The translations under genes were made by a program, and so were the position numbers. The notes under the pieces are model-generated. The model saw only the letters and a list, made by a program, of their open reading frames with translations, did not search any database and was not told the DNA's origin. From Chara braunii (lineage: Eukaryota > Streptophyta > Charophyceae > Charales > Characeae), in NCBI GenBank assembly GCA_003427395.1, contig BFEA01000005.1, forward strand, positions 3,509,465 to 3,569,140: 59,676 bases of DNA, read 5' to 3'. Positions 56,260-59,676 of this stretch are shown here, in pieces. Each line of letters begins with the position of its first letter. Within the stretch, counting starts at the first letter, position 1.

Positions 56260-58405
56260 ATCCACTCGATTATGTCAAGAAACAGACGAGGTATGAGTTA
56301 ACTCCCTTGCCATATCTCTATTCCTAACATCTCGGCGCACACCTTTTTTCCTCCAACTCCTATCTTACTAATTTTCTACTAAAACTAACATCAAATTTGG
56401 GCTCGCCATAGCCCAAAACCTCGGATTTGAGTCTTCACTCGCCCGTTTCCTTCTTCCTCTGACCATCATCTTCGTCTCCACTTTTAAATGCACCTAGGGT
56501 GGGTCTGCGCCTAGGTTGATTCGAACTTCCTGACCCCTTCATGCTCCTCCCGCTTGTTTGATCGTCCTCCGCTTCGCTGCTTGGTCTCCAGTTCATTCCT
56601 ACCTTACCTTACCTACTCCAAGCCTTAGCACACTCTCTGAAGTAGGAGAACCGGGGTGAAGATCAACACCGTCATGATAATAGGCGCAATGCTACTACCA
56701 CAATTAGCAACACCGTGGTCACAACGAGAGCCCATCTGCCAGTGATTCACCTGCGGCCCCGATCTCAGAAGCCTCCTCGAACTTGACGACAAGGTCATGC
56801 ACCGCCATGATAATCTTTAGTCCGCCTTCTTCCTCATCATCGTCTTCCCTCCGTCCTTTTAATCCAACCGTTGACGACACTTGTCACCTGGTTGGCACCG
56901 AACCGCGCGCTCACCCAGACACCACGAAGGGTGTTGACTGATATAGGCGGCAACCCGGTGGTCATGGAAATCGAAACCTGCTAAGGAGTGTGTTAACAAC
57001 TCACCTGGCGAGTCGGTCAATCCCCGAAATGCAGATGGCACTGGGGCGTGCGGCCTCGGTCGTCGTGGTGATTTTTTATGTAACAACAAGTACCCAGACG
57101 CAACTCTTGCTGCAAACCCTTCAGCGTGCGCCCAGGTGAAGGCGGTCTCAATGCAAATCTTGGTGGTACCAGCGATTTTTCAAATGGGAACTTTGAAGAC
57201 CCAAGTGAAAAAGGGTTCCCTATGATCGGTTGCTGCCTCCGCCTTGGTGCCCCCTGGTCCTCGCCCAAGCATAGTCCACCATCTCACGGGTCTCAGTGGG
57301 CATGCTCACACTCAAACCTCTCACAGCAGATCGTGGTTGGCGGACGGTGCACCCGCAGAGGGCCCATGCCACCAAGGTTTCATCCGCCATGTGGGTTAAT
57401 CACCCACCGGTTTGTGCGCACGCTGAAATCCTCAATCCATGTTTCAAGACGAGCAAGATAGAGGAGTTTCGCCAACATCCCGAATACACAGGGACCTGAG
57501 CGGGGCCATCAATAAAAGTGCGTGCTCACTGTCCTCGACTGCCATGGCGACCACTTCGCGGAGATTGCAACCGCCAGCCCCTTCACCCCACGCTGGCTGG
57601 CACCCCGCAAACAGCCTTAGTACCGATGATGGTGCCGCGTCCTAAAAATGAGACTGGCAAGAAAAATAAAAATACAAGGAAGAAAAAAATAAAAATACAA
57701 GCATCGGGAACTGGTGCTTTGGGGAAGGGAGACTATAGACGCCCCCTCTTAGCTCCATCGACGGGGGCCCACAGATGGGCCCACAACAAAAACCAAAGGG
57801 AATAACCCGTTGGGCCCTCAACCCCTTGACATCTTCAACCACTCCAATGCTCCATCCTCGCTGGTCGCCGCCCTCGATCCTCGTACCTCCTCCTTGAAAG
57901 TCCAATGCCGGAGGCCCATAGCTGAGTCTAGCACTAACGGAAACCCAAGAAAGGGGCACTGCTACGCATGTAGGTCCGCTAGACACTCCAATATCTCTTT
58001 TTGCACCTACCGACTAACCCCACGACCGTCAAGCCCTGCGCCTACCGCGCGACGGCCCCGCCTGTCTTACGCTCCCATTACTGTCCAAGGGCAACATTGT
58101 CGTCGACGTCGTTCTCCCGCATAAGCACACGCACGTCTTGGTCAGAACAACAAAAAGAAAAACGCTTAGTCTTATTTTAATCAAAGTTAGAAGTTTGGTC
58201 GGTGAAACACAGACTCTATAACATCAATAAGAACAACGTCATGCGCGCCTTAAAACTGCGCGCCCACACACTCTCTACTTCTAGTCAACCATTTAGTCAA
58301 CGTGAACAAAACACAATCGAGACTCGCATGGTGTATTCAAATTTTGAACAAAACTTATTTTATGTCACTTGCAAAAACCAGGGCGGATACCCTTGTAAGG
58401 GTACT
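56260..58405. repeat. Dispersed repeat, copy 2
   Basis: Collinear, diverged match to 39360-41430. Shared landmarks include CTACTAAAACTAAC near 56380, CTTGGTGGTA near 57158, GCGCGCCCACACACTCTCTAC at 58258 and GGGCGGATACCCTTGTAAGG at 58381. Nothing coding is recognised in either copy. Confidence 0.6.
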
Positions 58406-59605
58406 TGCCGACAAAGTCATACATGCAATTGGTTTGCATTCATGGGAGTTAATGTGATACTCATCCATTGCATCGCCGTATTCCAGAATGTTCATAATAA
58501 TACCTTCATATTGAATGAAATTCAGCCAATGGAAGGTAGGTTTAAAGCCAAGAAACAAAAAAGAAATACTTGATGGTAGGAGAGGTAGGATACCGAGGAC
58601 AAAAGGGTTCACGGATACAGATGACATGGGGATAGGAGACAAAGGAAATGATGGGTTTAGGTAGACAAGGTGGGAAGGTGTGAGCAAGTAACAGGCGGCC
58701 CGAAGGGATGCTAGGACAATCCTCGCACCCATGCCTTGGCCCCGTAGGGATGCACCTGGGTGCTGCTCGTAAGCTTCTCGACTTGCAGGACAATCCCTAA
58801 CGACAGGCCAAAGGGTGCGTGGTGCTGGAGCAACCCCCCCTTGGCTAGGCGGCTCGAGCGACAAGGATAGGCTGACTATCTTTTTTGTCTAATCTCCCCT
58901 GCTGCTTGTTTCAAAAAAAAATGCCTGCCAGTGATGATGCCCCCCAAAATAGAAGGTGCAGGGAGTTTAAAAAAAAAAAAAAAAGCCAATGACAGCTGTA
59001 TGCGATTCAGGCAAATGCATGAAAGACTGACGGAGAGGATACTCACATTAGGCCCTTATAGTCACACAACCGAAAAATCAACACCCAGATCAAGTCCTCC
59101 TTTTGTTAGGATTCAATTTGGTTGTTGATTTCGTGCTTCTGCGACTATAAGGACCTTGTGTGAGTATGCCCTGAGAGACGCAATTGTCAGACGGATTGTC
59201 GGATGGATTGTGAAATGGATACATGCCTTTGCCAAAATAATGGTAGATTGCGCATGGATGCATGTATCGACGTATCGAAACTGCCAAAGAGGAGAACACG
59301 TTAATCCATAGGCTAATAAGCAAATGAATGAGAAAACAATAGCAGGGATAATGATACAATGCATCAATCACTAGATGAATAGATGGACGACTGGGAGAAT
59401 GTAGGCATGGCTGAAGAATTTTGTTCAAACCACAAGTACCTCACCCATCTAAAAAAATACGATGCGGCCATTAACGCACCGGGTCAGGCGGGGTAACTAG
59501 CGATGAACAACCCGTATTCCCAAAAAAAACGGGGGGGGAAGAAAAAAACGTCAAAGAAAATGGGGAGTAACGAACGGAAAGAAAAACAGGCATGACATGG
59601 GGGAG

Positions 59606-59608
<3 letters not shown>
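58406..59608. other. Non-coding, nothing recognised
   Basis: Poly-A runs at 58911-58920 and 58969-58984 and a short direct repeat (GACGGATTGTCGGATGGATTG) near 59190. No gene, RNA or element boundary is supported. Confidence 0.5.

Positions 59609-59676
<68 letters not shown>
59609..59676. repeat. (GA)n microsatellite at window end
   Basis: Pure GA from 59609 to the last base; it continues beyond the window. Confidence 0.95.

Overview
This window looks like repeat-rich nuclear DNA of a green-lineage eukaryote. No bacterial operon, rRNA, tRNA gene or CRISPR array was seen. The evidence is two long LTR retrotransposons whose primer-binding sites match the plant-type 3' end of tRNA-Asp, short non-autonomous DNA transposons with 8-bp target duplications, long CT/GA microsatellites, one GT-AG intron candidate, and a Penelope-like element with an N-terminal GIY-YIG domain, a type reported from green algae, spike mosses and slime molds. 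A charophyte alga such as Chara would fit, but that is inference. Seven scattered Ns, a 37-N gap and a library adapter show that this is a draft short-read assembly.

Layout. 1-1880: non-coding flank with a degenerate ACCAGT repeat and a foldback MITE. 1881-28484: one giant Ty3/gypsy-type element, about 26.6 kb. Its two direct terminal repeats (1881-10537 and 21317-28484) are about 7.2 kb each once a 1.5-kb nested transposon in the left copy is removed. A tRNA-Asp primer-binding site follows the left repeat (10542). The interior holds a leader with five small related ORF modules, then gag, protease, RT, RNase H and integrase in sense order, all broken by stops and frameshifts, then a long 3' region with an antisense ORF. 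The terminal repeats carry their own members of the two small-ORF families (called X and Y here), which is the most unusual feature of the window. 28648-46178: a second, non-coding LTR element with 2.1-2.6 kb LTRs and a tRNA-Asp primer-binding site at 31271. Its interior is tandem repeats, MITEs and dispersed repeats with no recognisable gag or pol. 46179-48345: a candidate gene fragment encoding a three-unit protein repeat, followed by a possible intron and exon. 48346-48513: an N gap, a stray repeat copy and a Nextera mate-pair junction adapter, an assembly error. 49297-54905: a decayed Penelope-like element on the minus strand, flanked by 610-bp direct pseudo-LTRs; in order it has an RG-rich segment, a CCHC knuckle, a coiled coil, a SAP-like motif, GIY-YIG, a CxC linker and RT. 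54906-59676: a second copy of an AT-rich MITE, a dispersed repeat matching 39.4-41.4 kb, and a terminal GA microsatellite.

In function, nearly everything is mobile-element machinery: capsid, protease, reverse transcriptase and integrase for the giant element, and RT plus endonuclease for the Penelope-like element. All of it is inactivated. No confident intact host gene was found.
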